A stretch of 64,000 nt of DNA from Tissierellaceae bacterium. Its GTDB lineage: Bacteria; Bacillota; Clostridia; Tissierellales; Tissierellaceae. The translations under genes were made by a program, and so were the position numbers. Positions 1 to 8,129 of this stretch are shown here, one piece after another; the stretch's first letter is position 1, and every line of letters starts with the position of its first letter. The stretch is from positions 4,400-68,399 of the forward strand of contig JALNZV010000012.1 of NCBI GenBank assembly GCA_023229175.1, written 5' to 3'. A model generated the notes under the pieces. The model had not been told where the DNA came from and did not search any database. It was given only the letters and a program-made list of their open reading frames with translations.

Positions 1-48
1 CGGCGCAAGGAAAACATTGTTTTTTATTTCTATATTCCCTATTCTCAT
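1..48 (-). CDS. dusB: tRNA-dihydrouridine synthase, N-terminal fragment cut by window edge
   Basis: Only the first 16 codons are visible, reading MRIGNIEIKNNVFLAP. This matches the usual DusB N-terminus (M-x-I-G-N-I-x-L-K-N-N-V-x-L-A-P-M-A-G). DusB is an FMN enzyme that reduces uridines in the tRNA D-loop. An AGGAG ribosome binding site lies at 61-65, 12 nt before the ATG. The gene follows coaX on the same strand, the usual order in Clostridia. The family call rests on a very short but distinctive stretch. Confidence 0.75.
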   Translation of the reverse strand, partial: MRIGNIEIKNNVFLAP

Positions 49-75
49 ATTAACTAAAATCTCCTTCTTATGGAA

Positions 76-102
76 AAGTAAGTAGCTATTAGCTACTTAC
101 TT
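76..102 (-). terminator. hairpin at the end of coaX
   Basis: A perfect 12-bp stem (76-87 with 91-102) has a 3-nt loop and overlaps the coaX stop codon. On the minus strand it is followed by only TTTT, so it may be a weak terminator or an RNA-stabilising hairpin between coaX and dusB. Confidence 0.5.
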
Positions 103-879
103 ATTTCTTTCAAATATAATCCTTAGACCTTCTAAGGTCAATAATTTATCTATCTTTTTTATATACTTACTTTCGGCAGCTATTAGAGTTGAAAAGCCCC
201 CCGTTGCCACAATTTTAACTTTGTCGCCATTGTCTGTTATTTCTTCTATCATTCTCTCTATTATATAATCAACCATACCTATATATCCAAATACTAGACC
301 TGATTGTATGCTGTTTATGGTGTTCTTCGCTATTACCCTATCAGGCTTTGCGATTTCCACCTTTGGCAGTTTTGCAGTCCTCATAAATAGTGCTTCAGAG
401 GAAATCTTTATACCTGGAGTTATGACTCCGCCTAGGTAGTCTCCATCTTTTGAAACAGCACAAAATGTAACTGCTGTGCCAAAGTCAACTATAATCAATG
501 GCCCTCCATATTTTTCATAGGCTGCCACGGCATTAACTATTCTATCGGCCCCTACTTCCCTTGGATTATCGTATTTTATATTCATCCCAGTTTTTACTCC
601 AGGTCCCACTACTATGGGATTTATATTAAAATACTTTATACTCATTGCAGGTAAGGTGTGCATAAGTGGTGGAACGACTGAAGACATAATTACGTTTTCC
701 ACTTCCTTTGGGTCTATTCCATGGTATTTAAAGATTTGTTCAAATAATAGACCATATTCGTCTGATGTCCTTTCCTTATCTGTAGCTATTCTCCAATCAT
801 ATAAAAGTTCCTTGTCCTTATATACTCCAAACACTATATTGGTATTGCCAACATCAATAACTAATAACAAAGATTTCAC
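97..879 (-). CDS. coaX: type III pantothenate kinase
   Basis: This 260-residue protein phosphorylates pantothenate in the first step of coenzyme A synthesis. The N-terminus LLLVIDVGNTNIVFGVYK carries the phosphate-binding DxGNT motif of the ASKHA fold. GADRIVNAVAAY and IIVDFGTAVTFCAV are the other signature blocks of the CoaX family, and the length is typical. It starts 9 nt after the stop of the upstream ECF transporter gene, so the two are probably co-transcribed. That fits if the transporter supplies pantothenate, which is an inference from neighbourhood. The downstream gene is dusB. Confidence 0.95.
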   Translation of the reverse strand: MKSLLLVIDVGNTNIVFGVYKDKELLYDWRIATDKERTSDEYGLLFEQIFKYHGIDPKEVENVIMSSVVPPLMHTLPAMSIKYFNINPIVVGPGVKTGMNIKYDNPREVGADRIVNAVAAYEKYGGPLIIVDFGTAVTFCAVSKDGDYLGGVITPGIKISSEALFMRTAKLPKVEIAKPDRVIAKNTINSIQSGLVFGYIGMVDYIIERMIEEITDNGDKVKIVATGGFSTLIAAESKYIKKIDKLLTLEGLRIIFERNK

Positions 880-888
880 CTGCCGTTC

Positions 889-1641
889 CTAGCTCCTATT
901 TTTTAAAGCCCCTACTACTGAAGTCACTATTATGATAGCTATTATGGTTTCTGGAATGCCGTTGGCTACTCCTATGCCAAATATTATCTTTCTAGCTGCT
1001 GTTACATCAGCTCCAAGGCCCCCTACGAATTTTTCTGCATACATTAGATAAATCATAGACAATACGCCGACGGTATTGGTCAAGGTCCCCAGACCTGCGG
1101 CTATTACTATGTCTAGTGCCTTATTCTTAAATCTTTTTTGGGTGAAATATGCCACAGCTGCAGTCAATACTATAAGTCCTGCATTCATCAATGTTAGCCA
1201 TATACTATTTGCTCCCAAAACATTTGTATAAATCCCATAGGATAAATATCCAATTATTCCTATCCATATTAAATACAGCAATCCCATGGTTTTCTGCTTA
1301 CCTAGTTTTTTTAATCCACTATATACATAGTAGGCTACTAATCCTATTAATATTCTCGGCACAATGGATACAAGTGGATTTAAAAATACTGCTGACACAG
1401 GAGTTGGATTGGTCAATGCTTGGTATATGCTAAATAAACCAAATATCAAGCCAATAAGTCCCCCTACCACTGGGCCCTCCATTATGGCCCCAATAATTAC
1501 AGGTATGTGCATTATTGTAGCTCTAGTAGGTCCAATTGGTATGAAACCTATGGGTGTCATGCCCAAAACAATGGATATTGCACCTAATACACCTGTAATC
1601 ACCATTTTTCTTAAATCAAATGCCTTACCTTCTTTTACCAT
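889..1641 (-). CDS. ECF transporter S component, possibly for pantothenate
   Basis: This 250-residue integral membrane protein has about six hydrophobic helices. The N-terminal part, including the MVITGVLGAISIVLGMTPIG and IMHIPVIIGAIMEGPVVGG stretches, is typical of substrate-binding S components of energy-coupling factor vitamin transporters. It would bind a vitamin-type substrate and use a shared EcfA/EcfT module encoded elsewhere. It is the first gene after a strong promoter (1751-1779), has a GGGAGG site before the ATG, and leads directly into coaX. Substrate is not shown by sequence. Pantothenate is inferred from the coaX linkage, and other vitamins remain possible. Confidence 0.8.
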   Translation of the reverse strand: MVKEGKAFDLRKMVITGVLGAISIVLGMTPIGFIPIGPTRATIMHIPVIIGAIMEGPVVGGLIGLIFGLFSIYQALTNPTPVSAVFLNPLVSIVPRILIGLVAYYVYSGLKKLGKQKTMGLLYLIWIGIIGYLSYGIYTNVLGANSIWLTLMNAGLIVLTAAVAYFTQKRFKNKALDIVIAAGLGTLTNTVGVLSMIYLMYAEKFVGGLGADVTAARKIIFGIGVANGIPETIIAIIIVTSVVGALKNRS

Positions 1642-1750
1642 TAAAATCCCTCCCGCTCTAGTTCCTTATGGATACCAGTCGTTATTTTTTAATGCATGTA
1701 CATCTTATAAAAGTCCAACTCTAATTAGATATTGGCTATTACCACTAAAT

Positions 1751-1779
1751 ATTATAATAGTATTTGCGTCTAAATTCAA
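1751..1779 (-). promoter_or_regulatory. sigma-A promoter of the ECF-coaX-dusB unit
   Basis: Read on the minus strand: -35 TTGAAT (1774-1779), 17-bp spacer, -10 TATAAT (1751-1756). It leaves an untranslated leader of about 100 nt in which I recognise no known riboswitch. It uncouples coaX from the genes upstream. Confidence 0.8.
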
Positions 1780-1783
1780 TAGT

Positions 1784-2704
1784 TTATATTGACAATATTC
1801 CATTGACTACTGCCTTTGCCATGGACTCTGCTGCCAAAGTCCCTATTAGACTGACATCTGCCTTTATTTCACCAGTTGCCATAGTAAATATTGTGTCCCC
1901 GTCTACCATGGTGTGAATAGGATTTATTGTTCTAGCAAAACCATTATGTGCCATTTGAGAAATTTTATTTGCTTCTCCTTTTGTCAATATGGCATTGGTA
2001 GCTATTATTCCAATGGTAGTGTTTTGAACATTGAATCCAATTTCCCTATTCATTTCCTTCATTATATCTACGGTATTTAGCATTTTTTTGTTTTCATAGT
2101 CGTAAACGCCAGCTATTTGTTCATTGGTTTCAAAATTATATATATCTCCAAAGCTATTTACAGCTACCATGGCAGATACTACTAGTTTCCCTACCTTTAC
2201 TGTAGCAGAGCCAAGGCCCGATTTCATGGCACTTTGTGGTCCTAATATTTTTCCAACTGTGGCACCCATGCCGCATCCTACCATACCTTGTCTATTCTCT
2301 TTTTCGCTGGCGGCTTCGGCAGCTTCGTATCCCATTTTAATATCCGGTCTTATTTTGTAATTTCCCATAGTTAAATCAAATATTACAGCAGATGCCACAA
2401 TTGGGACTTTAGTCACGCCGACGTCAAAACCAATGCCTTTCTCCTCCAAATATTTCATGGCTCCTGAAGCTGCCTCTAGGCCAAAGGCAGAACCTCCCGC
2501 TAACACAACTCCGTGAACTTTGTCTACCATTTTATCTGCTTTAAATAAATCTGTTTCCCTGGTTCCAGGGGCAGAACCCCTTACATCTACTCCGCCTGTG
2601 GCTCCTTTTTCGCAAATAATCACGGTACAACCTGTCATTCCTTCCTCTGATTGACCATGTCCCACCTTAATTCCTGCTACATCTGTTAGGTATCCCTGGT
2701 ACAT
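1784..2704 (-). CDS. P1 family peptidase (DmpA/S58-like)
   Basis: This 306-residue protein belongs to the P1/S58 family of self-processing Ntn-type aminopeptidases. The sequence shows GxxVGH near the N-terminus (VAGIKVGHG), GGVDVRGSAPGTRETDL, LAGGSAFGLEAASG and the catalytic-region motif NTTIGIIATNAILTK about 70 residues from the C-terminus, where family members cleave themselves and expose the nucleophile. I chose the ATG at 2704 because it follows AAGGAGG at proper spacing; an in-frame ATG at 2758 has none. It is the last gene of the decarboxylase operon, 66 nt after mmdB. A metabolic link to that pathway is not evident. Confidence 0.85.
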   Translation of the reverse strand: MYQGYLTDVAGIKVGHGQSEEGMTGCTVIICEKGATGGVDVRGSAPGTRETDLFKADKMVDKVHGVVLAGGSAFGLEAASGAMKYLEEKGIGFDVGVTKVPIVASAVIFDLTMGNYKIRPDIKMGYEAAEAASEKENRQGMVGCGMGATVGKILGPQSAMKSGLGSATVKVGKLVVSAMVAVNSFGDIYNFETNEQIAGVYDYENKKMLNTVDIMKEMNREIGFNVQNTTIGIIATNAILTKGEANKISQMAHNGFARTINPIHTMVDGDTIFTMATGEIKADVSLIGTLAAESMAKAVVNGILSI

Positions 2705-2770
2705 AATTATCCTCCTTAAAAAAATGCACAATTCACAGTTAAGAAGTGATTTGTGCATTGTAAATTAATA

Positions 2771-3919
2771 TTATCCTCCAAAAAAGTTAAGTAATAGTCC
2801 TGCTGCTATGGCAGATCCGATGACTCCTGCCACATTGGGACCCATGGCGTGCATTAGTAAAAAGTTTCTAGGATTGGCCTCTTGACCAACTCTCTGTGAC
2901 ACTCTGGCTGCCATTGGAACTGCAGATACTCCTGCGGATCCAATCAGGGGATTAACTTTTCCTCCCGATGTCTTGTACATAATCTTGCCGAAAATCACCC
3001 CACCTGCGGTACCTATGGAAAATGCCACTAACCCTAAGGCTATAATACTCAAAGTTCTCCAAGTAAGGAAATTTTCTGCACTAGCTGTTGCTCCTACTGT
3101 GGTACCCAAAAATATAGTTACTATGTTTATAAGCTCGTTTTGTGCTGTTTTTGACAATCTATCTACCACTAGGCTTTCCCTGAATAAATTACCTAACATA
3201 AGCATGCCCACCAATGTAGCAGCGGAAGGCAATATGAAGGAAACTACAAGTGTTACCATAATTGGAAATATAATCCTTTCCTTCTTAGATACATGCCTTA
3301 GCTGATCCATGACCACTTCTCTTTCTTCCTTGGTAGTCAAGGCTTTCATAATGGGCGGCTGTATAATTGGCACCAATGCCATATAGGAATAGGCCGCCAC
3401 AGCTATGGGCCCCAGCAAATGAGGTGCTAATTTTGATGTCAAATACAAAGCTGTTGGCCCATCCGCTCCACCTATAATCCCAATACTTCCCGCTTCTGGC
3501 CCTGTAAATCCCAACAGTATTGCCCCAATAAAGGTGACGAATATACCCAGTTGAGCTGCTGCTCCAAGGAGAATGCTCTTTGGGTTGGCTATCAATGGAC
3601 CAAAATCCGTCATGGCTCCTACTCCTAGGAATATAAGGGGCGGATAAATACCTAGTTTGACACCTTGGTATAAGTAATACAATAATCCACCAGGCATATC
3701 TCCCTCGGGAGGATTCATCAATCCTGCACCTGGTAGATTAGCTAGCAGCATTCCAAATGCTATTGGAATTAGCAGCAAAGGTTCAAATCCTTTGACGATA
3801 GCTAAATAAAGCAATACAAGGGATACTAAAATCATAAGACCTTGCTGCCAAGTAAATATGGCAAATCCCGTACTTTGCAAAAAATGTAGCAATATCTCTC
3901 CTAAGTTCATGCTTTTCAT
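2771..3919 (-). CDS. mmdB: Na+-translocating decarboxylase beta subunit
   Basis: This 382-residue polytopic membrane protein is the carboxybiotin decarboxylase and Na+ pump of the oxaloacetate/methylmalonyl-CoA/glutaconyl-CoA decarboxylase family. It decarboxylates the biotin carrier and moves Na+ outward. It carries the family signature SIGIIGGADGPTALYLTSKL, whose Asp lies in the Na+ path, and the C-terminal block NPLIGSAGVSAVPMAARVSQ. Length is typical. It is preceded by the biotin carrier, gamma/delta and carboxyltransferase genes, all leftward. Among the possible substrates, methylmalonyl-CoA is favoured because the mutase and epimerase lie in the same operon. Confidence 0.93.
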   Translation of the reverse strand: MKSMNLGEILLHFLQSTGFAIFTWQQGLMILVSLVLLYLAIVKGFEPLLLIPIAFGMLLANLPGAGLMNPPEGDMPGGLLYYLYQGVKLGIYPPLIFLGVGAMTDFGPLIANPKSILLGAAAQLGIFVTFIGAILLGFTGPEAGSIGIIGGADGPTALYLTSKLAPHLLGPIAVAAYSYMALVPIIQPPIMKALTTKEEREVVMDQLRHVSKKERIIFPIMVTLVVSFILPSAATLVGMLMLGNLFRESLVVDRLSKTAQNELINIVTIFLGTTVGATASAENFLTWRTLSIIALGLVAFSIGTAGGVIFGKIMYKTSGGKVNPLIGSAGVSAVPMAARVSQRVGQEANPRNFLLMHAMGPNVAGVIGSAIAAGLLLNFFGG

Positions 3920-3933
3920 TCCTTTCTTGCATA

Positions 3934-4347
3934 TTAGTCTAATACAACCAATTTATCCCCTGTATTTACGCTAGACCCTTCTGTTGTATTGACGCTAGCT
4001 ACAACCCCGTCTCTCGGTGCTAGTATTTCATTTTCCATTTTCATAGCCTCAAGTATAAGAAGTGTGTCACCTGATTTTACAGTATCACCTTCTTGAACCA
4101 GTATCTTCCATATGTTACCTGGCATTGGAGATTCCACCACCTCTTGACCTTCAGAGGCAACTACTTCTTTTTTCTCCTCCTTTGGGGCCGGAGCTGGTGC
4201 AGCCTTTGGTGCAGCTGCTGGTCCTGGATTTGCAGGTCCAGGATTAGGTTTTTGAACAGGCTTGCTCTCCACCTTTCCCTCTACTCCTACTTCTTCTACT
4301 TCTACTTCATAGGAATTACCGTTGACATTTATTATAAATTTTCTCAT
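3934..4347 (-). CDS. mmdC: biotin carboxyl carrier subunit of the decarboxylase
   Basis: This 137-residue protein has three parts: a short N-terminal beta segment, a Pro/Ala-rich flexible linker (about residues 33-57) and a C-terminal biotinyl domain (about 68-137). The biotin acceptor is Lys103 in the EAMKMENE motif. It carries CO2 from the carboxyltransferase to the membrane beta subunit. The flexible linker is typical of gamma subunits of this pump family. It has a good AGGAGG site and sits 14 nt upstream of mmdB. Confidence 0.93.
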   Translation of the reverse strand: MRKFIINVNGNSYEVEVEEVGVEGKVESKPVQKPNPGPANPGPAAAPKAAPAPAPKEEKKEVVASEGQEVVESPMPGNIWKILVQEGDTVKSGDTLLILEAMKMENEILAPRDGVVASVNTTEGSSVNTGDKLVVLD

Positions 4348-4365
4348 CCTTTAGCCTCCTATTAA

Positions 4366-4728
4366 TTATAATTTCCCAAATATTCTTTCCTGTTTGCCCA
4401 TTTGAGCCCATGCAGGTGTATTTTGTGGCAATCTTCTAATTGCCTTTATATTTATGTCAGGTACCTTAACTCCCATACTTGCCGCTATGGCAGCTGCTAT
4501 AACTGCTACTAATTCGTTGTCGTCTACGGAAGGCTGCACCTTTTCCTCTTTTGCTTGTTGTTTTGGTACAATTGGCACTTCTATTTCTGTTCCCTTAATC
4601 TTTTTGTCCACGCTTATATTTTTAAGCAGCGATATAATAACCGCCAGAATAATTAACCCCACAAATACGACTGTCATACTAAATACAGTAACTACAAGGC
4701 TATCTCCAAAAGTAATTTTGTCGCCCAA
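4366..4728 (-). CDS. mmdD: OadG-family small membrane subunit of the decarboxylase
   Basis: This 120-residue protein has one N-terminal transmembrane helix (about residues 10-36, DSLVVTVFSMTVVFVGLIIL) and a charged, partly Ala-rich cytoplasmic tail, the layout of OadG/MmdD assembly subunits. It would anchor the carboxyltransferase to the pump. The start is a TTG at 4728 preceded by AGAGG at 8-nt spacing. The C-terminal segment RRLPQNTPAWAQMGKQERIF resembles the conserved tail of these subunits. Its position between mmdA and mmdC supports the call. Confidence 0.85.
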   Translation of the reverse strand: MGDKITFGDSLVVTVFSMTVVFVGLIILAVIISLLKNISVDKKIKGTEIEVPIVPKQQAKEEKVQPSVDDNELVAVIAAAIAASMGVKVPDINIKAIRRLPQNTPAWAQMGKQERIFGKL

Positions 4729-4741
4729 TTAACTCACCTCT

Positions 4742-6286
4742 CTATACTGGCATATTTCCATGCTTTTTAGCAGGCCTGTTTTCTCTTTTCGACTCCAACA
4801 TATCAAAAGCCGATATTAGTCTTGGCCTAGTGTTGCTTGGAACTAATACATCGTCTACAAAACCCCGCTTTGCAGCTATATAGGGATTTGCAACAGTATT
4901 TCTATATTCGTCTATCTTTTCCTGTCTCGTTTCTATTGGATTTTCAGAGTTTTCTATATCCCTTTTAAATATTATATTTGCAGCCCCATCAGGCCCCATA
5001 ACTGCTATTTCAGCATTTGGCCATGCAAATACTTGATCGGCACCTAAATCTTTGGAACACATAGCCAAATAAGCCCCTCCATATGCCTTTCTGATAATTA
5101 ATGTAACTTTTGGCACAGTTGCTTCGCTATAGGCGTATAGCATTTTAGCCCCATGCCTTATGATGCCGCCATACTCCTGCTCTACTCCTGGCAAAAATCC
5201 TGGGACATCTACCAGATTTAGTAGTGGAATATTAAATGCATCACAAGTCCTTATAAATCTTCCCGCCTTATCAGATGCATTGATGTCCAACACTCCCGCT
5301 AAAATCCTAGGTTGATTTGCTACTACGCCTATGGTCTTTCCATTCAATCTAATATAACCAGTTATTATATTTTGTGCATAGTATTCCTGTACCTCAAAAA
5401 AGTCCCCGTTGTCTGCTAAGGTTCTTATGATTTCCTTCATGTCATAGGGCTTATTTGGATTTACAGGTACTATTTCGTCTAGTTTTTCTTCTACCCTATT
5501 TATTTCATCTTCCATAGTATAAATAGGTGCATCTTCTAGATTGTTTGATGGGAGAAAAGACAATAGTTCTTTAATTTTCTCAATTGTCTCCTCCTCAGTT
5601 TTATACATAAAATGAGCTACGCCTGATTTTCGATTGTGGGTATTGGCACCGCCCAATTCTTCCTGTGTGACGTCTTCTCCAGTTACAGATTTAATTACCT
5701 GTGGCCCTGTTATGAACATCATACTGGTTTTATCTACCATAAATATAAAGTCAGTAATAGCTGGGGAATAAACTGCTCCACCAGCTGATGGGCCCATTAT
5801 AACTGATATTTGAGGAATTACTCCAGATGAGATTGTATTTCTATAAAATATCTTTCCATAGCCTGACAAGGCATCTACGCCTTCTTGAATTCTAGCTCCT
5901 CCTGAGTCGTTAAATCCAATTATGGGGGCTCCAGTCTTTAAGGCCATGTCTTGGACTTTGCATATTTTGTTGGCATGCATCTCCCCTAGGGACCCACCTA
6001 ATACTGTAAAGTCTTGGGCATAGGTAAATACAAGTCTACCATCTACAGTACCGTAGCCAGTTACTACTCCATCTGCTGCTGCCTTTACATTTGCCATATC
6101 GAAGTTTGTACTTCTGTGTTCCACAAATTTGTCCAGTTCCACAAAGCTGCCTTCGTCAAATAGTAGATTGATTCTTTCCCTGGCTGTAAGTTTTCCCGCC
6201 TTGTGCTGTCTTTCAATCCTCTGTTCTCCTCCTCCTAGTTCTATACCTTTTTCAGTCTCTAGGAGTCTTTCAATCTTTTCCTTCAT
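4742..6286 (-). CDS. mmdA: methylmalonyl-CoA decarboxylase alpha subunit (carboxyltransferase)
   Basis: This 514-residue acyl-CoA carboxyltransferase is of the PccB/MmdA type. It transfers the carboxyl group of (S)-methylmalonyl-CoA to the biotin carrier and releases propionyl-CoA. It has two crotonase-like halves, with GGSLGEMHANKICKVQDMAL and FNDSGGARIQEGV in the first, and the acyl-CoA and biotin pocket sequences NVVDVPGF-like (LNLVDVPGFLPGVEQE) and RKAYGGAYLAMCSK in the second. Linkage to beta, gamma and delta pump genes makes it part of a decarboxylase rather than an ATP-driven propionyl-CoA carboxylase. The ATG follows GAGGAGG. Confidence 0.93.
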   Translation of the reverse strand: MKEKIERLLETEKGIELGGGEQRIERQHKAGKLTARERINLLFDEGSFVELDKFVEHRSTNFDMANVKAAADGVVTGYGTVDGRLVFTYAQDFTVLGGSLGEMHANKICKVQDMALKTGAPIIGFNDSGGARIQEGVDALSGYGKIFYRNTISSGVIPQISVIMGPSAGGAVYSPAITDFIFMVDKTSMMFITGPQVIKSVTGEDVTQEELGGANTHNRKSGVAHFMYKTEEETIEKIKELLSFLPSNNLEDAPIYTMEDEINRVEEKLDEIVPVNPNKPYDMKEIIRTLADNGDFFEVQEYYAQNIITGYIRLNGKTIGVVANQPRILAGVLDINASDKAGRFIRTCDAFNIPLLNLVDVPGFLPGVEQEYGGIIRHGAKMLYAYSEATVPKVTLIIRKAYGGAYLAMCSKDLGADQVFAWPNAEIAVMGPDGAANIIFKRDIENSENPIETRQEKIDEYRNTVANPYIAAKRGFVDDVLVPSNTRPRLISAFDMLESKRENRPAKKHGNMPV

Positions 6287-6308
6287 GTCATACCTCCTCG
6301 ATTAATAT

Positions 6309-6710
6309 TTAATCCCTTTCACAAAGTTCAATTAATACGCCGTAGGTTGATTTTGGATGTAAAAAAGCTATTTTTGCTCCTCCTGCACCGTATCTTGGTT
6401 TTTCGTCTATTAATCTAATTCCCTTTTCTTTAAGCTCTTCTATGGCTTTTTCGATATTGTCCACCCTATAGGCAATGTGCTGAATACCTTCCCCCTTTTT
6501 CTCGATGAATTTGGCGATTGGCCCGTCCTCTTCAGTGGATTCCAACAACTCTACTTCCGTATCTCCTATGGGCAAAAAAGCTACCTTTACTTTTTGTTCT
6601 TCTACTGTTTCTGTGCTGACACATTTGATACCCAGTACATCTTCGTAAAACCTTAATGTTTCATCTAAGTTTTTTACTGCTATGCCGATATGATCTACTT
6701 TGCCTACCAT
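6309..6710 (-). CDS. mce: methylmalonyl-CoA epimerase
   Basis: This 133-residue protein of the vicinal-oxygen-chelate superfamily has two beta-alpha-beta-beta-beta modules. It interconverts the R product of the mutase and the S substrate of the decarboxylase. Visible metal-ligand motifs are KVDHIGIAV (His7), GEGIQHIAYRV and the terminal GVLIELCE. Length and motifs fit Mce rather than glyoxalase I. It lies between meaB and mmdA in the same operon, exactly where the pathway needs it. Confidence 0.93.
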   Translation of the reverse strand: MVGKVDHIGIAVKNLDETLRFYEDVLGIKCVSTETVEEQKVKVAFLPIGDTEVELLESTEEDGPIAKFIEKKGEGIQHIAYRVDNIEKAIEELKEKGIRLIDEKPRYGAGGAKIAFLHPKSTYGVLIELCERD

Positions 6711-6761
6711 AATACCATTCCTTTCATATGCTTAGCCCTAAAATTATCCTATGGCATTAGA

Positions 6762-7715
6762 TTATGGATTATTTCTTATTAGTCTTATTATTGTCTCCTT
6801 GGCAGTATAAGGATCTGTTTCCTTTAAGGTAATGTCTTTGGCTAATTTATCTAATAAGTCATCTTTAACTGCCCTATCTAAAATCAAACTCATTAGGTCC
6901 TCCTCCACCATTTTAAGCAATTCTAATTTATTATTCCTAATTCGATTTTCTTTCAGCTGTTTTGTATCTTCTAAATACTTCCTATGAGCTAAAATATTTT
7001 CCAGAAGTACATCTATGTCTTCATTTTTACTAGCTGAGACTTTTACTACTGGCGGCCTATAATCCATGTCTTCGTTTAAGTCCAAATTCATTTCCACTTC
7101 TACTTTCGTCTTGTCCGCTCCATCCAAATCCGATTTATTAATTGCAAATACATCCGCAATTTCCATGATGCCTGCCTTAATGGCCTGTATATCGTCTCCT
7201 AAATTTGGTACCATGACCATAAGTACTGTATCTGCTGTCTTTACAATATCCACTTCAGACTGGCCTACTCCCACCGTCTCTATAAATATATAATCGTATC
7301 CAAATATATCTAATATTTTCGTAGCACCCCAAGTTGCATTGGACATGCCTCCCAAGGAGCCTCTTGTACCCATACTTCTAATAAATACATTTTTATTTAG
7401 AGACAAATCGTTCATCCTAATCCTATCTCCCAAAATTGCCCCACCACTAAATGGGCTAGTTGGGTCAATGGCAATTATCCCTATTTTCTTATTTTGTTTT
7501 AAAAGTTCCTTTGCCAGCTTATCTGTCAAAGTGGATTTACCTGCACCTGGAGGGCCTGTAACCCCAATTACATAAGCGCCGCCTGTGCTTTTATAGTGAC
7601 TTTTAATTATTTCTATGGCCTCATTGTCATTTGATTCAAGCATGGTAATGAGCCTCGCACAAGTCCTTTTATGACCTTTTTTTATTTTTTCCTCTATATT
7701 CAAATAAGGCACCAC
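6762..7715 (-). CDS. meaB: MeaB/ArgK GTPase chaperone of methylmalonyl-CoA mutase
   Basis: This 317-residue G3E-family GTPase protects the mutase and edits its adenosylcobalamin. It has a Walker A motif GVTGPPGAGKSTL, switch/Walker B region FIETVGVGQSEVD, and base-recognition motif NKSD. It begins within 5 nt of the end of the mutase small subunit. The start is ambiguous: the GTG at 7715, or a TTG at 7703 giving MNIEEKIKKG, which fits the family N-terminus and has AGGTGG at 8 nt. Confidence 0.95.
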   Translation of the reverse strand: MVPYLNIEEKIKKGHKRTCARLITMLESNDNEAIEIIKSHYKSTGGAYVIGVTGPPGAGKSTLTDKLAKELLKQNKKIGIIAIDPTSPFSGGAILGDRIRMNDLSLNKNVFIRSMGTRGSLGGMSNATWGATKILDIFGYDYIFIETVGVGQSEVDIVKTADTVLMVMVPNLGDDIQAIKAGIMEIADVFAINKSDLDGADKTKVEVEMNLDLNEDMDYRPPVVKVSASKNEDIDVLLENILAHRKYLEDTKQLKENRIRNNKLELLKMVEEDLMSLILDRAVKDDLLDKLAKDITLKETDPYTAKETIIRLIRNNP

Positions 7716-7719
7716 CTGT

Positions 7720-8115
7720 CTACCTTTTGAGATTTTCTTTAATAAATTCTACTACATCTTTAGTAGGAGTCCCCGGTGTAAATACAGACTCTACCCCCGA
7801 CTCAATCAAAAATGGTATGTCGTCCTCCGGTATTACTCCCCCTCCAATTATGAGCATATCGTCAACTCCTTCTTCCCTTAGCAAATTAACTACCTTGGGA
7901 AACAAATGGTTATGTGCTCCAGACAGTATGCTAAGGGCCACAACATCTACATCCTCTTGTATGGCAGCTGCTACAATTTGTTCCGGCGTCTGTCTTAGTC
8001 CAGTATATATTACTTCCATACCTGCATCCCTCAGGGACCTTGCTATTACTTTCGCTCCCCTATCGTGTCCATCTAGCCCTGGTTTCGCCACCAGAACCCT
8101 AATTGGTCTATCCAT
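7720..8115 (-). CDS. mcmA2: methylmalonyl-CoA mutase, cobalamin-binding small subunit
   Basis: This roughly 131-residue B12-binding domain is encoded apart from the catalytic chain, the split arrangement common in archaea and many Firmicutes. The signature DGHDRGAKVIA supplies the lower axial His for base-off cobalamin, and ALSILSGAH and IIGGGVIP are the other B12-contact loops. I chose the ATG at 8115 because GGGAGG lies 7 nt before it. The in-frame ATG at 8130 overlaps that site and the mutase stop. It sits between the mutase large subunit and meaB. Confidence 0.93.
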   Translation of the reverse strand: MDRPIRVLVAKPGLDGHDRGAKVIARSLRDAGMEVIYTGLRQTPEQIVAAAIQEDVDVVALSILSGAHNHLFPKVVNLLREEGVDDMLIIGGGVIPEDDIPFLIESGVESVFTPGTPTKDVVEFIKENLKR

Positions 8116-8129
8116 AGTAAAACCTCCCA

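Noticed and set aside
1642..1745. Search for a vitamin riboswitch in the leader of the ECF-coaX unit
   Set aside because: None of the thiamine, FMN, cobalamin or THF riboswitch core motifs is visible and there is no terminator in the leader.
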